Shown: piece by piece, positions 23,105 through 34,458 of the stretch | Layout of the letters: each line of letters opens with the position of its first letter | Numbering within the stretch: the first letter of the stretch is position 1 | Origin: Molossus alvarezi | Lineage: Eukaryota > Chordata > Mammalia > Chiroptera > Molossidae | Assembly: GCA_037176705.1 (NCBI GenBank) | Contig: CM073894.1 | Location: 30,277,501 to 30,341,500, forward strand | Length of the DNA: 64,000 bases | Reading direction: 5' to 3' | Notes under the pieces: model-generated | What the model saw: the letters and a program-made list of their open reading frames with translations, nothing else | What the model was told of the DNA's origin: nothing | Database searches by the model: none | Program-made: the position numbers and the translations under genes

Positions 23105-24105
23105 AGTTACATTTATTAGGGTGACACTGGTTAATAAAATTATATAGGTTTCAAGTGTGCAATTCTAAGATATATTGTCTGAATATTGCATTGTGTGCCC
23201 ACCATCCAAAGTCAAGTACTCTTTTTATTTTTTAATTAATTAATTAATTTTTGTTACAGATGTTTCTCCTTTTCCCCCCACTGATTCTGCCCCCTCCCCT
23301 CCCTGTCCACAGCTTTGTTGTCCATGTCCATTGTTCATGCACACATGCATATAAGTTCTGTGGTTTATCTCTCCCCCACCACCCTCTCATCTGGGGATTG
23401 TCACTCTGTACCCCACTTCCACGTCTCTGGGACTACCCCATTCCTCAGTATTCTTTAATCACCATATATTTGATCCCTTTACCCTTACTCCCCCCTCAGC
23501 CTTCTCTGTGGTAACCACCATACTATTGTCTGTGTCTATGGATATTTGTTTATTTTTCTTGCTTGTTCATTTGTTGCTTGAAGTTTTATATCCCACATAT
23601 AAGTGAAACCATATAATTTTTGACTTTTTGTGTCTGACTTATTTTGCTTAGCATGATACTCTCTAGATCCATCCATGTTGTCCCAAATGGTGGTATTTCA
23701 TCTTTTCTTATGGTTGTGTAGTATTCCATTATTTATATGTACCACATTTTCTTTACCACCTCACATCTGTTAGAATGAATATGGCAACAAAACACATAAT
23801 AACAAGTGTTGGAGAGGTTGTGGAGAAAAAGAAACTTCATTAACTGCTGGTGAGACTGTAGACTGGTACAGTCACTATGGAAAAGTGTATGGTGGTTCCT
23901 CAAAAAATTAAGAATAGAGCTACCATATGATCCAGCAACCCCTCTTCTGGGTATCTACCCAAAAATGTTGAAAACATTTATTTGCAAAGACATATGCACC
24001 CCTATGTTCACTGCAGCATTATTCACAGTGGCCAAGACATGGAAACAACCAAAGTACCCTTCAATAGATAATTGGGTTAAGCAGATACGGTACACTCTTA
24101 TGTTT
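23105..24105 (-). mobile_element. L1 (L1MA-like) with 5' inversion, nested in older L1
   Basis: From about 23105 to 23756 the sequence is an antisense L1 3' region (TTATTAGGGTGACACTGG start, then GTGGTAACCACCATACTATT, then TGTGTAGTATTCCATTATT). From about 23757 to 24105 it switches to sense L1 ORF2 3' sequence (CTCACATCTGTTAGAATG, AACAAGTGTTGGAGAGG, CCATATGATCCAGCAA, CACAGTGGCCAAGACATGG). The switch at one point, with the 5' portion inverted, is the signature of twin-primed L1 insertion. The older L1 resumes at about 24106. A younger fragment interrupts it at 23225-23446. Confidence 0.8.
23225..23446 (-). mobile_element. Young L1 3' end, antisense, nested at third level
   Basis: The (TTAA)n-type tail followed by TTTTTGTTACAGATGTTTCTCC is the reverse complement of the 3' end of the L1 at 47946-51529, and the body matches the copy at 54311-54638 (TTGTCCATGTCCATTG, GCATATAAGTTCTGTGG). 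Probable TSD with one mismatch: AGTACTCTTT at 23215-23224 and AGTATTCTTT at 23447-23456. About 220 bp, 5' truncated, noncoding. Confidence 0.85.
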
Positions 24106-26347
24106 TAAATTTTACTTATACATAGGCTATAAACCCCACAGTATATTTTTTATATTTGTTTAAACAGTCCACTGTATTTTAAAGTGATTTAATAAGAAGA
24201 AAACATTTGTTTGAGCACTTAGTGATCTTTCCCAGTGCTCATTTCCTTGCGTAGATCCATATTTTATCTATTATTTTTAAGTCTAAATGAATGCCTTTGA
24301 CATTTCTTATAGTACAGTCCTATTGATAATACATTATTTTAACTTTTATATGTATGCATAGTCTTGTGCGTTAGTTTTGTTTTTAAAGATTTTTTTACTG
24401 AATTTAGAATTCCAGTTTGACACATTTATTCATTTAGGGCTTTAAAGATAGCACTCCATTGTCTTCTTGTTATCATTGGCTTTGATAAGACATCTGTCGC
24501 ATCCTTAACTTTGTTTCTCTGTATATATCTTTTTTCCTCCCTGGATGCTTATAAGATTTCTTCTTTTGCCCTGGTTTTGAGTATTGTGACTTGCTATGTT
24601 TTTCTTTTTGTTTCTTGTGCTTAGAGTTAGTGTGTTCTTGAATCTTTAGGTTGTAGTTTTTATCCAATTTGGAATTTTGTAGTCATTATTTCTCCCAAAT
24701 ATTTTTGTTCACCCTCTCTCTCAACAGTAGCAAAGGCTCTGATTACACATATATTTGGACATTTGAAATTTTTCTAAAGTTCCTTAATTTTCTGTTTATT
24801 ATATAAAATAATAAATTTCTATGTAATTCATTTTGTCTTTTTTATTGCTATGTCTTCAAATTAACTATTTTTTTCCTTTTTCAATATCTTGTCTTCAGTT
24901 AATCTATGACACTGTAATTTTCATCTTTAGGAATTTGATTTGGTATGTTTTAAAAATATTTTTTTGTCTCTTTCTTTAACTTTTACAATACAGTTATAAA
25001 AACATAACATCCTTATCTGCTAGCTCTAACATTTTTGGAAGTTATTTTTTTAATATTCCTTTTAAACATGGCTCATATTTTCCTACTTCTTTGCATGTCT
25101 CAAAATAGTTGATTGAATGCCTGACACGAATTTTATCTTATTGAGTGTCCATAATTTTTTGTGTTCCTCTAAATATTCTAGAGCTTTATTCTGAGACACC
25201 ATTCAATTTTATGAAAATATTTTTATTCTTTCAGCTTTTTTTCTTTTAAGATTCATCAGTTAGGACTGAAGCTATGTTCAGTTTAGGATTAATTATTCTC
25301 TACCACATGGGCAAGACCCTTCTGAGTATTCTACTCAATACTGTGTTTATTATGAGGTTTTCCAGTCTGCCTTGAATGAATAGGCACTATTTCTAGCTGT
25401 TAGTAATCACCAGAAACTGTTACCTCTAACCTTTTGGGACTTGCTTCCTCCAGCCTTGTGTGTAGTTTCTAACTATTAATATTCATCTGATTTTAGAAGC
25501 AAATTCTCTGTGGATATCTGGAGTTCTGGCTCCATGGCTCGCTCCTGTGTGATTATCTGTCATGCAGATTCAAAACATCTTGGTCTCTCTAAACTCTTAC
25601 CCTCATCATCTCAAATCAAGAAGTTGGCTGGATTGGTCAGGTTCCCCTTCTCTGAATAATGAATGCCCTGGAAACAATGTTAATGCAGCAACTTAGGGCA
25701 ATTGTAATGCTTACCTCATGTCCCCCATCTCTCAGGGATCAGGTGCTTCAAACCGATGTTTATTATCTTGAAAATTATTATTTGCCATATATTTCCTTTT
25801 TTTTTCAATCACAAGGATAAAAATGGTCATTTTTACTTCTTCTCGGCCAGGAGTGAGTCTTAGGTTCACCACTGAATCATTATTTATTGTGCCATGGCCT
25901 TCTCATTTATATCTCAAACAGAGCATAGAAAATAGCAACTTATAGTTATTTCTTAGTATGATCCATGTGGGTTTTCACAACATGAAGACCTGGGAGAACT
26001 AGCAATTATTAACTTGAATGACTAACTGTAGATAAAGTCCACAATTTGTAATGAAAATGATTTAGGGTTCAGTGTAATTTGGCTAAAGTAGTTCTAGTTT
26101 TAATTCAATTACATATTTTTATGTGACTGTTCTCTTTTTGTCACTGGATAAATTTCTTTGATTTCAATCTTCTCATAGTGTTCAGCAGAACCAAACCCAA
26201 TACTTAGCTCCATCATTTTAGCCTGCTATTTAGGGACACTCAGTGTACCATCTATAGAATGAATGAATAATTTCAATGATTATAAAGGCCACTGAAGATC
26301 TGTATAGGTCATTTTGCCATTTGCTTTTTTAGAAAAACAACATAACT

Positions 26348-26608
26348 GCCCTGGCTGTTGTGGTCAGTGGTTAGAGCGTTGGTGTGCCTGAGCACCGAAG
26401 GGTCATGGGTTAGGGTTTGATCCCCAGCCCTGATAAGGGTGTCTGCATGTGGGAGGCAACCAATCAATGTGTCTGTCTCTCTCATCGAGGTTCTTTTTTT
26501 CCCTTTCACTCTCTCCCCCTCCCTCCCTCCTTTTCACTCTCTCTAAAAATCAGCAGAAAAAAAATATCCTTGGGTGAGATTTAACAATAACAAAAACCAC
26601 ATACAAAA
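26348..26608 (+). mobile_element. Older Ves-type SINE
   Basis: Head GCCCTGGCTGTTGTGGTCAG, diverged B box, AGGGTGTCTGCATGTGGGAG block, CT-rich stretch and A-rich tail with CCTTGGGTGAGATTT. Flanks AACATAACT at 26339-26347 and 26609-26617 form a 9-bp TSD. The diverged body indicates an older copy. Confidence 0.92.
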
Positions 26609-26617
26609 AACATAACT

Positions 26618-29185
26618 ATAGCTTTACTCTCCTAGCTCTAAGAAGATTCACATGCTTTTTTTTCTATTATTTTATCTTTCGAGATATAACTAAATAAGAA
26701 AACTGTCCTGATCATTATATTATTTTCTTCCTCTTCCCACATTCCAAAATTACATAAAGTTTTCCATTATTCTTAATCCAGTGATTTAAACAACTGTTGT
26801 GATTTCATAAGTGGAAGCATTTGACTACAGGTGGGGATTAATTTGCAAAGGCAGAAAAACTGTTGAAAACAAAGAGCTAGTGTCCAAGTAAATATCTCTT
26901 GAGAAATTAGGAAGTACAAGCTACATTGCATGAGAAGAATTGTTACTGAGTAGTATCACTTAAAGAACTCCAGGTGGTCTCTGTGGGTCATAATGCTAAT
27001 TAGCATTTCATCTTGGAATAATCTTTGTTCTTCCCAATACATTTTTAAAAACGAGTGCTTCTCAGGCAAAGTGCTAAAAAGTTTGTTCAGATAGGTTCAT
27101 GAATTCTGTAGCTGTATAAAATAAAATGAAAAGTGAAAGAATGATCTGTTGGAGAAGGATTCCTTTGTAGGAACTGTAGAGAGAAATGAAGCAAGATGAT
27201 TTTGGAGGTGATGATGAGTAAAGGAGGGTTCAGTTAGCTGGATCACTATCTAATTCACTATTTTAGTTTCCTCATGTGGATATAACTCTTGTCTCCATAT
27301 GTTATTTAGGTAAATCAAATGATTTAGCAAACCCTCAGTATTTTAAGGACACATCTTAGAGTTTAAACTGTCTAACTTTAGGCCTGGCTCTTTGAGAATG
27401 TTGCCACTTCTCACCTGTCCCATGAAAGTAGACGGAAGGGGAGAAAATGCACAAAACCACTGTGAAATGTAGTGCAAGATTTTAATACTGCTGAAGCAAA
27501 CTTGCATTCTGTGTGTTTAGCGGCCAGCTGTAGCTCACACAAGTATATAGTCACTAGCTGCTAGCCCGCCCGGGGAGTGAGATGTTATATAAAAATATAT
27601 TTATGGCCATTTCTTTATCTTTATCTGGAATATAACGCTTGCTAGTATCTTTCAGTTTGCAATTATTTTGCTTCACATCAAAGAACAACGTTAGAAATAA
27701 AAGTCCATGCACCGTCGTGTATGATTCCCAGCCTATGTTGGAGGTCTTATAAAAGATGTTGGTTTTCTTTATTTTGCAGACTTCTTGCCCTTCTCCTTCT
27801 GTTCCTGGCATGCGCCTACTCTCAGTTCACGTTGTTTAGTTATTTTGGTATTAGTAATAGATACTGATATATATTAGTAATATGTACATGTCAGGGAAAG
27901 AAAGCTTTTCCTGCTCACCAGCCTGATCCATAACCCAAGGAAACCTGCGTTTCTCTGGCCCTTGCACAGTCGTTTGCAGTTGGATTGTTTATGTCGACTT
28001 CCTAAAGCGCTTGCCGAATAATAACGAAATTCTTGGTACCAAGATGCCTTCGTTTTTCCTCCTCCTTGTGGAATCCTATAAGCACTGTGGAACTTATAAA
28101 TAATTAAGTTATTTTTAAACCACTGGACGTTTTCCAGTCCCTCTATTTCACACTGGATTAATTATGTAAGAAAACCGAATTGTTCCTCACAAGTGTTACA
28201 ACTTTTAAAAACAACATGCTGTTTAAATTCAGGTTTGGCAACTCTGGCCCAAACCCCCTCAAATTTATGGCACCACACCCACAGCATAATAAAACCTTTA
28301 GTGGTCCTTTGTCTTTTAGCTTGCCTTCTATTTTTTCTCAAGGGTGTTTTATGCTGGAAGATGCAAACAAAAGTTGTCCAGATGTTATTTGTATCAGAGC
28401 AGGATTTCAGTCCAGCTATCTGTGGTTGCAAATGTTTATTTTAATGGGGTATTGTGCAATCTTGCTGTGTAGACCTTCATGGCCTTATATGCATGTGCTC
28501 AGCAATGCCAGGACATTGTTTTTAAAAATATATCATTTTAGTCCAATTGAATGATTACTAATCACTGGGGGAGCAAAAAACTAACACCTGTAGAAACACA
28601 GAGGATACTTTCGCCAATGCCCCCATGTTGACACTGTGTAAACTGCCTGATTACGAAATCAGACCATTGGGCTTTAGGTAAGCAGGAGGAAGGTGTGGTC
28701 CAAGCCCTAGCAACAGTCCCAGCCATGAGACAAAGTTACACAGTTACAGGGCTGCAGTAAACATACCAAGGGTGTCGAAAAATAGGCCAGCTGCCTGCCC
28801 CATGCAGTTTGATGGAATGAAAGAAGAGCTTAATCACCATAGTGTGAGCTGCAAGTTTATTTTAGCTATTATAACAAGCATGGGGTTGGGCCGATTATTC
28901 ATTTTTAGAATTCTAATAAAATCTTAACTGATGTTTCCTTGATACTAAAGTAAACTGTTTACCCTGTATCTAAAAACACATGTTATGCCCAATGCATCAA
29001 TTAGGAGTAGGGGATTTCTGGTCCTTAAAATAAAATTTGAAACAAAATTGCACCATATGGAAATAGATTTCATTTTTTTAGAAAGTTAAATTTTAGACCT
29101 ACTGGTTTTCTCTGGAGATTTCATTTAAAATTGAAAGAAGCTTCTAGTACACATATGAAGGACACATTCACTGCTATTAAAAAAT
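26618..29185. other. Repeat-poor block, candidate conserved noncoding sequence
   Basis: About 2.6 kb without any Ves, L1 or LTR insertion that I can recognise, in a window where such insertions are dense. The part from about 27,360 to 28,900 has more balanced composition, several CpGs and homeodomain-type TAATTA motifs. Frames of 83-124 codons at 28162-28554 overlap on both strands, show no domain and lack plausible splice context. A regulatory element is possible, but conservation cannot be judged from one sequence. Confidence 0.4.
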
Positions 29186-29410
29186 ACATTCTTTAAAAAA
29201 ATATTTAATTTATTAGGGTAACATTGGTTAATAAAATTATATAGGATTCAGGTGTACAATTGTATAATACATCATCTGTGTATTGTATTGTGTGTTCACC
29301 ACCCCAAGTCAAGTCTCCTTCCATCACCATTTATCCCCCCTTTACCCTCTTCTACTTCCCCCTACCCCCTTTCCCTCTGGTAATACTCATACTATTGTCT
29401 GTGTCTATGC
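29186..29410 (-). mobile_element. L1MA-like 3' end fragment, antisense
   Basis: Begins after AAAAAAATATTTAATTTATTAGGG, then ATTGGTTAATAAAATTATATAGG, GTGTTCACCACCCCAAGTC and CATACTATTGTCTGTGTC. This matches the left part of the nested L1 at 23105. It is a short, 5'-truncated, noncoding remnant. Confidence 0.8.
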
Positions 29411-30142
29411 AAAAACAAACAAAAAAACCTCACTCACACACTTTAAATTTAAATTCAGTATTAGAAAAGGAAAATTATCTTAAGACATTTAATATTAAGG
29501 GGTGATATAACCTCACAGTATAGGTTCACAGGCATTTTTTTTTATCAACTCCTTTAGTGAAAGATAAATATGTAGTTGAAAATAAAATCTGAAGACAGTC
29601 TTTCATAATTCAGCTTTGAGGAAAATTAAATGTTTATCTAGATTCATAAGTACAGGTAGTTCTGATAAGACACAGTGGTCCAGAAATTAAAGTACATGAG
29701 AAGGAAAACAGTTTTTAAAAACTTGGGAAAGAAGTAGATTTTAGGTTTCTTCACATGGAAGTAGGTATATCAGTCCACATTGTAATGACATTATCCTATA
29801 TTTGTCTAACAGTTTATAATTTAGACTGTACCTTGGACATTAACTAGTGGCTTTATAGCTTTGAATATCTTACAGTGTCCCGTTTTTTGTCACTCCCCAG
29901 AGTCTGAAATGTCCTCATGTACTTACTGGTTCTTTATAGGTGTGGACATAGTGCTACTTCTGTGAGATTCTGCCCCATGTACTCAAATGGCTTATTTCTC
30001 ATATGGATCAAGAGCTAGCAGAGAGCCAATCCATAAACGGACATATGTTGCATCTGTATCCCCAAATATAGGATTTATGAGAAACATCCATTAATCGCCT
30101 CCATTTCTTTACTAAAATCATATACAAGAGCAGCCAAATGTG

Positions 30143-30143
<1 letters not shown>
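29411..30143. other. Unassigned noncoding sequence
   Basis: AT-rich to mixed composition. No repeat, exon or structured RNA is recognised. Confidence 0.45.

Positions 30144-30174
<31 letters not shown>
30144..30174 (+). repeat. (GT)n microsatellite
   Basis: About 15 uninterrupted GT units. Confidence 0.97.
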
Positions 30175-30175
<1 letters not shown>

Positions 30176-30269
30176 TAAAAGCAAGAGCACAGAGGGAGGA
30201 GAGTCACATGCTGTTGCTTTCCTTCCTTCTGTCCAGGAGCCTGTATCACTACAGTAAAAGCTCTGATAA

Positions 30270-30745
30270 CTAGAATGCTCGGTGGCTTAGTTTGGGTTTT
30301 CCCAGGAGCAGACCCTGAGGTAGGGATGTGAGGGCAAGCAGTGTATTTGGGAGGTGCAGGAAACATTAGCTGAGGGTGCAGGAGAGAGATCTGGGGAGGT
30401 AAAGTCACCCATTTAGGAATGCTCTGTTAAGCCAGGTATCACCGTGTGGGGCTGGCACTTAATCCTGCAGAGGACCTTTAGAATAGAGTGCGAAACACAC
30501 AGCTCACAAGGATCCCACTCTAGTGGTGAGGGAGCGGGGAATTTGTACACCAGTTCCTTAAAGCCATGGGATGAGAGAGTTACTGGATAGAGGTGAGGAT
30601 GGGGGAGGAATGGAGGCCACAGTGGTGGGGTGTTAACTCTTGGACTGCGACCTGTCATGAGTACACAGAGTAGCCTTCCTAGGTCCAGAAACTGAGCCCT
30701 CAAGCACACAGGTGCAAATAGGGGCAGATCACCCTGCAAAATCTG
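30270..30745 (-). repeat. Probable degraded interspersed repeat, family unassigned
   Basis: The sequence around TTTTCCCAGGAGCAGACCCTGAGG..AGTGTATTTGGGAGGTGCAGG, followed by a GC-richer stretch with ATCCTGCAGAGGACC, resembles a common old mammalian interspersed repeat that I cannot name with confidence. The strand is a guess. The 108-codon minus frame here has no known domain. Confidence 0.3.
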
Positions 30746-31323
30746 CAGTACAAAGATGGGACACCTCTAGCATCTTCCTACAATTGGGAAAACAGATATT
30801 TTATAATCTGGAGTTTCTCGTTCACTAAAGATTTAAAAATAAGGTGTACTTTGATTCATGTTGATAAAAATTACTCTAAAATATTATTTTTAAAGGTGTT
30901 CCCAAGTGAATTGCCTGGTGTACAATTCTGTTTCACATATCTGTGGCTAAATGTTGGAGGGCCCCATGCACCCCCCCCCCTTGGGCTCTTCCCTTTCTCG
31001 CTGTCTGCATCTCTTTACTTGATCTTCCTTTTCAAAATGATTGAGTGTCACTCCTTTAAGCACAAACATTTACTGCCTTATAACTCAGTACATTATTTAG
31101 TAATTTTATTTAGTGTTGACCTCTTCTCACAACCGCTAAAATGTGGTTCCACGCAGGCAACTGTCATTGTGTGTTCTGTTCAGATGTTTACTGAAAGAGT
31201 GTTTAGCACATGTCTATGTTCATAAAGAAAGAACAGAGAATCAGTGTTTTTTTTCTTTTGAAATGTGCTCTTATTACAGTAACAGAATCAACCCCTTCCA
31301 TTCACAGTGCCTAGAATTTTTTT

Positions 31324-31516
31324 CAGGGGTGGGCAATGTCTGGCCCACGGGCCATATAAGGCCCCGAAATAAATACTAGCTAACATCACACACCTCATCA
31401 AATTAGCCTGACCAAAGATAGCAGGCTAATTTTTAAGTTGATAATTTTGTATGGCCTGCAAATGATGTTATAAATATCCAAATGGCCCTTGGCAGAAAAA
31501 AGCTTCCCCACCCCTG
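31324..31516. mobile_element. Small nonautonomous hAT transposon
   Basis: The termini are CAGGGGTGGGCAA at the left and TTCCCCACCCCTG at the right, an inverted repeat of about 13 bases with one or two mismatches. A subterminal TGGCCC..GGCCATATAAGGCC block has a counterpart ATGGCCTGCAAATG..AATGGCCCTTGG. Length is 193 bp with no coding capacity. No clear 8-bp TSD was found (ATTTTTTT versus AAATTATC), so it may be old or its target site may have mutated. Confidence 0.75.
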
Positions 31517-31734
31517 AAATTATCTTGAATATAACTTCCATTCTTTTTAATGATTTTTTCCACTGAAAAGTGGAATATTATATTAAATAAATAATTTTTA
31601 TTTAGTTTATACTTTCAAAGATTCCTTTCATTCTGTAAAAATTATTTCTTGTGAATCCATATTAGAGTAAATAAACTAATAAATAATATATCAAATAATA
31701 AATCAACTCCAGTATGGCAAGCTTTATATGTATT

Positions 31735-31880
31735 GTTTCATTCAAATTCACAGTAATACTATGTGTGGGTGTCTTCTCTACTTTAATGATTTGAAAATTG
31801 AAGATCAGAGAAGTTTAGTAATTTGCCAAGGCTCACACAGTAATTGGGTGATCTGGAGTTGAAACATAGGTTTTGCTGAT
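31735..31880 (-). repeat. MIR SINE fragment, antisense
   Basis: Clear antisense MIR core: GAAGATCAGAGAAGTTTAG, TTTGCCAAGGCTCACACAG, TAATTGGGTGATCTGGAG and TTGAAACATAGG. The order follows the MIR consensus through the core and tRNA-proximal region. Confidence 0.85.
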
Positions 31881-32782
31881 GCTATAGTTATTATTATTGA
31901 TTGGTCACCTTGATTTGATAAATCAATATCTATTATGTAGATACGAGAAGATGTTAAAAACCTCAGACATTTCTGAACGTAAGCAGTGAAAAGATGAATG
32001 CTTTTTAATAAATGCACATCTTTGTTCAAGTAACATTATCTTATCTTGCATTCAGGCCTGTCCATCCGGAACAGCTCCATAGATGCAGAGAAGAGTACAG
32101 ATAAGTAAACCGGATGCTGAGAATTAAGCATTTTTTTAGAAAAAAAAAAGTGCCAATTAATAAGTTATGCTTTCTAATTATTTAAAGATGAATGTACTGT
32201 AACAACTACAGTGTACAGATATACTAGTTTATTTTTTTTTCAAAAGGCAACTTAAAGTAGCATCTCAAGATGTTTAATGACTGAAAGTGATCTTTGAAAT
32301 ATTTTATTTTGGTTTAGATACTTTTTAGAAGTTTGTCCAAAACTTTGGTTTGAGTTTTCACAAGAACATTTTATTATTTTATGCTTGTTTTAAGCAAAAT
32401 ATTAGCTTTTCCCATTCTGGTGAAGCTAGTAGTCATGTTTTTAGAAGTTTCTTTCACTCCGTTTTTTACATAAGTCATCTAACTGCATTATGATGCAGAA
32501 GCATCTGTTTAAATTTTTCCCAACTGATTTCACTTTATCTCTTCTAAGCCCAGATGACGAATGTGTGTCATTTTCTTCACTCTCTTCTGGAGAAGACTTA
32601 CTTTCCTTTTCCAGTGTAATACATAATTCTGGAGGAAGGGAACATTTTAAGTTTATTTAAGAAAAAGAGTCTCTTGTGTTTCTTCAGTTCTTTTGTCTCC
32701 ACTCTCCCAGCAGCAACAGCCAGGAGATCCAGCCCCACAATCACTTGATGCCTAAACTTAGGTCCACGAAATCTCACAAAAG
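31881..32782. other. Unassigned noncoding sequence
   Basis: AT-rich sequence with no recognised repeat, and no exon call can be supported. The last 150 bases before the SINE are less AT-rich. Confidence 0.45.
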
Positions 32783-32794
32783 AAAGAAACTGTC

Positions 32795-33056
32795 GCCCTG
32801 GCCGGTTTGGCTCAGTGGTTAGAGCGTCGGCCTGCTGTCTGGAGAGACCCGGGTTCGATTCCCGCTAAGGGCACGTACTTCGGTTGCAGTTTGTCCCCGG
32901 CCCTGGTTGGTCGTGCGGGTGGCAGCCACTCGATGTGTCCCTTCACGTCGATGTTTCTCTCTCTCTCTCTCTCTTCCTCTCTCTCCCTCCCACTCTATCT
33001 GTACAAAAAATGGAAAAATATCCTCGGATGAGGATAAAAAAAAAGAAAAAAAAAAA
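32795..33056 (+). mobile_element. Ves SINE (young type)
   Basis: A nearly consensus-like copy: head GCCCTGGCCGGTTTGGCTCAG, B box GGTTCGATTCC, GCTAAGGGCACG, GTTGCAGTTTGTCCCCGGCC, CT stretch and A-rich tail. A perfect 12-bp TSD, AAAGAAACTGTC, lies at 32783-32794 and 33057-33068. It is among the youngest SINEs in the window. Confidence 0.98.
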
Positions 33057-33079
33057 AAAGAAACTGTCAACAGAAGAAG

Positions 33080-33215
33080 GCATCCTGTCCATTTCTCTCA
33101 TTATATAGGTGAGAAAAGTGAGGCCCAGAGAATTTAAATGTCTCCCTTAAGGACATGCCTCCTCCGGAAAGAGACTGAGCCAGCACCAGTTTGCAGGACT
33201 ACCGATTCTTAGTTC
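33080..33215 (-). repeat. MIR SINE fragment, antisense
   Basis: Antisense MIR core: GGTGAGAAAAGTGAGGCCCAG, AATTTAAATGTCTCCC, then GACTGAGCCAGCACCAGTTTGCAG and TTAGTTCT. Moderately diverged. Confidence 0.75.
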
Positions 33216-34178
33216 TCAAGTATTCTATTGCTATGACTTAGGTTTTCGTTCTTTTTTGGAAATATGGAATTGATACTACAAAGATGACTTTTCTCCACTG
33301 TGTCCACAGATGTGTAGGGGCATCAACATTATAATAGGGGCTTGATTTAATTTATGATGTTTCCCCAAATAAACGTGTTAGCGCATATCTATTTGGGACA
33401 GCAAAATTATTTGCTTCTGAAATGTCGGACTTTTTTGAGAAAATTAAAATCCGAAAAGTGAAATTCATTTGTTATCTGTTATTTTTCAAATAAGATTCAA
33501 TGTGACAATTTCTGTGGAGTAAACAAAACCATGGTTAACTTCAGTTGTCCTTCCTTCTTAAACCACACTGCAGAAAAGAGGTGGGAAAAAATCAAATTAG
33601 GTAGCAAGATTTCCAGTTTTGCTCATCCTTAGTTTATCTTCTGCAAATGAGCATGTATAAGACAGTCCACCTACTGTGCCAGTTGCCATGGTTTAATGCA
33701 GTTCCTCTGAATGATCCTGTTAACCTAACCTTCAATTTGCTGGGGTCTGAACGCTGAATTACAGCTTACGTACATAGTTTAACAGCTGGTACAAGGGCTT
33801 CTTTTGAATTTTTAATCATGTGAGTTAAAGATTGCTAGCGATGCTTTTTTATACTTTTCCTGGGAGTGATCTAATGTATAGAAAGTCAAGTAGAGATAGG
33901 CGCAAGGGAATTGAAACAGAAAGGTACTACGCCTGGTGACCCCAGGCTGCACACCCTGCTCACCATGTGATAACAAACGTGAAGTGTTCATTAAAAATTG
34001 CATCTTAAGCAAACATAGCATTATCAAATATCACACTGTCTTCAAATATATAACTTCTGTTTTGCAGTTACCTTCAGATCAAGGGCATTACTCAAATGGA
34101 AGTAATCATGGAATCAAAAGATCTGTGACATCAAAATCTTAAATTGGTACAGAGACAAATGGGAAAACAGTTACGCAA
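33216..34178. other. Unassigned noncoding sequence
   Basis: Mixed composition with no recognised repeat or exon. Two opposing frames near 33812-34142 are short and featureless. Confidence 0.45.
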
Positions 34179-34195
34179 TATACTGAAGGATTATT

Positions 34196-34441
34196 ATTTT
34201 ATTTTATTTTTTTTATCCTCACCCGAGGATATTTTTTCATTTTTTGTTCAGATAGAGTGGGAGGGAGAGAGAGAGAGAAACATTGACATGAAAGGGACAC
34301 ATCGAGTGGCTACCACTCGTACGACCCAACCAGGGCCAGGGACAAACTGCAACCGAGGTACACGCCCTTAGCGGGAACTGAACCCGGGTCTTTTTGGACT
34401 GCAGGCCCACACTCTAACCACTGAGCCAAACTGTCCAGGGC
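34196..34441 (-). mobile_element. Ves SINE (young type), antisense
   Basis: Antisense Ves with intact head (GCCCTGGACAGTTTGGCTCAG on the minus strand) and body. A perfect 17-bp TSD, TATACTGAAGGATTATT, lies at 34179-34195 and 34442-34458. Confidence 0.98.
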
Positions 34442-34458
34442 TATACTGAAGGATTATT

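Larger units (their letters stand above)
17450..25765 (-). mobile_element. Long, old antisense L1 with nested insertions
   Basis: The left end is the antisense 3' UTR (TTGAAGTATAATTGACATACAATA), followed by antisense ORF2 C-terminal, reverse-transcriptase and upstream sequence. From about 24380 to 25750 comes sequence I recognise as the antisense L1M 5' region (AGCACTCCATTGTCTTCTTG, GGGCAAGACCCTTCTGAGTA, TTATGAGGTTTTCCAGTCTG). After subtracting nested elements about 5.9 kb remains, so this is close to a full-length old L1 with some deletions. All frames are broken. It hosts six SINEs and one younger L1. Confidence 0.85.

Noticed and set aside
28162..28554. Overlapping frames of 83-124 codons in the repeat-poor block as a possible gene
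   Set aside because: Frames overlap on both strands with no domain, no codon signal, no splice sites and no family resemblance.
32795..32870. tRNA gene
   Set aside because: A and B boxes are present in the SINE heads, but the cloverleaf is incomplete, the copy number is high, and a CT/A-rich body follows. They are tRNA-derived SINEs.
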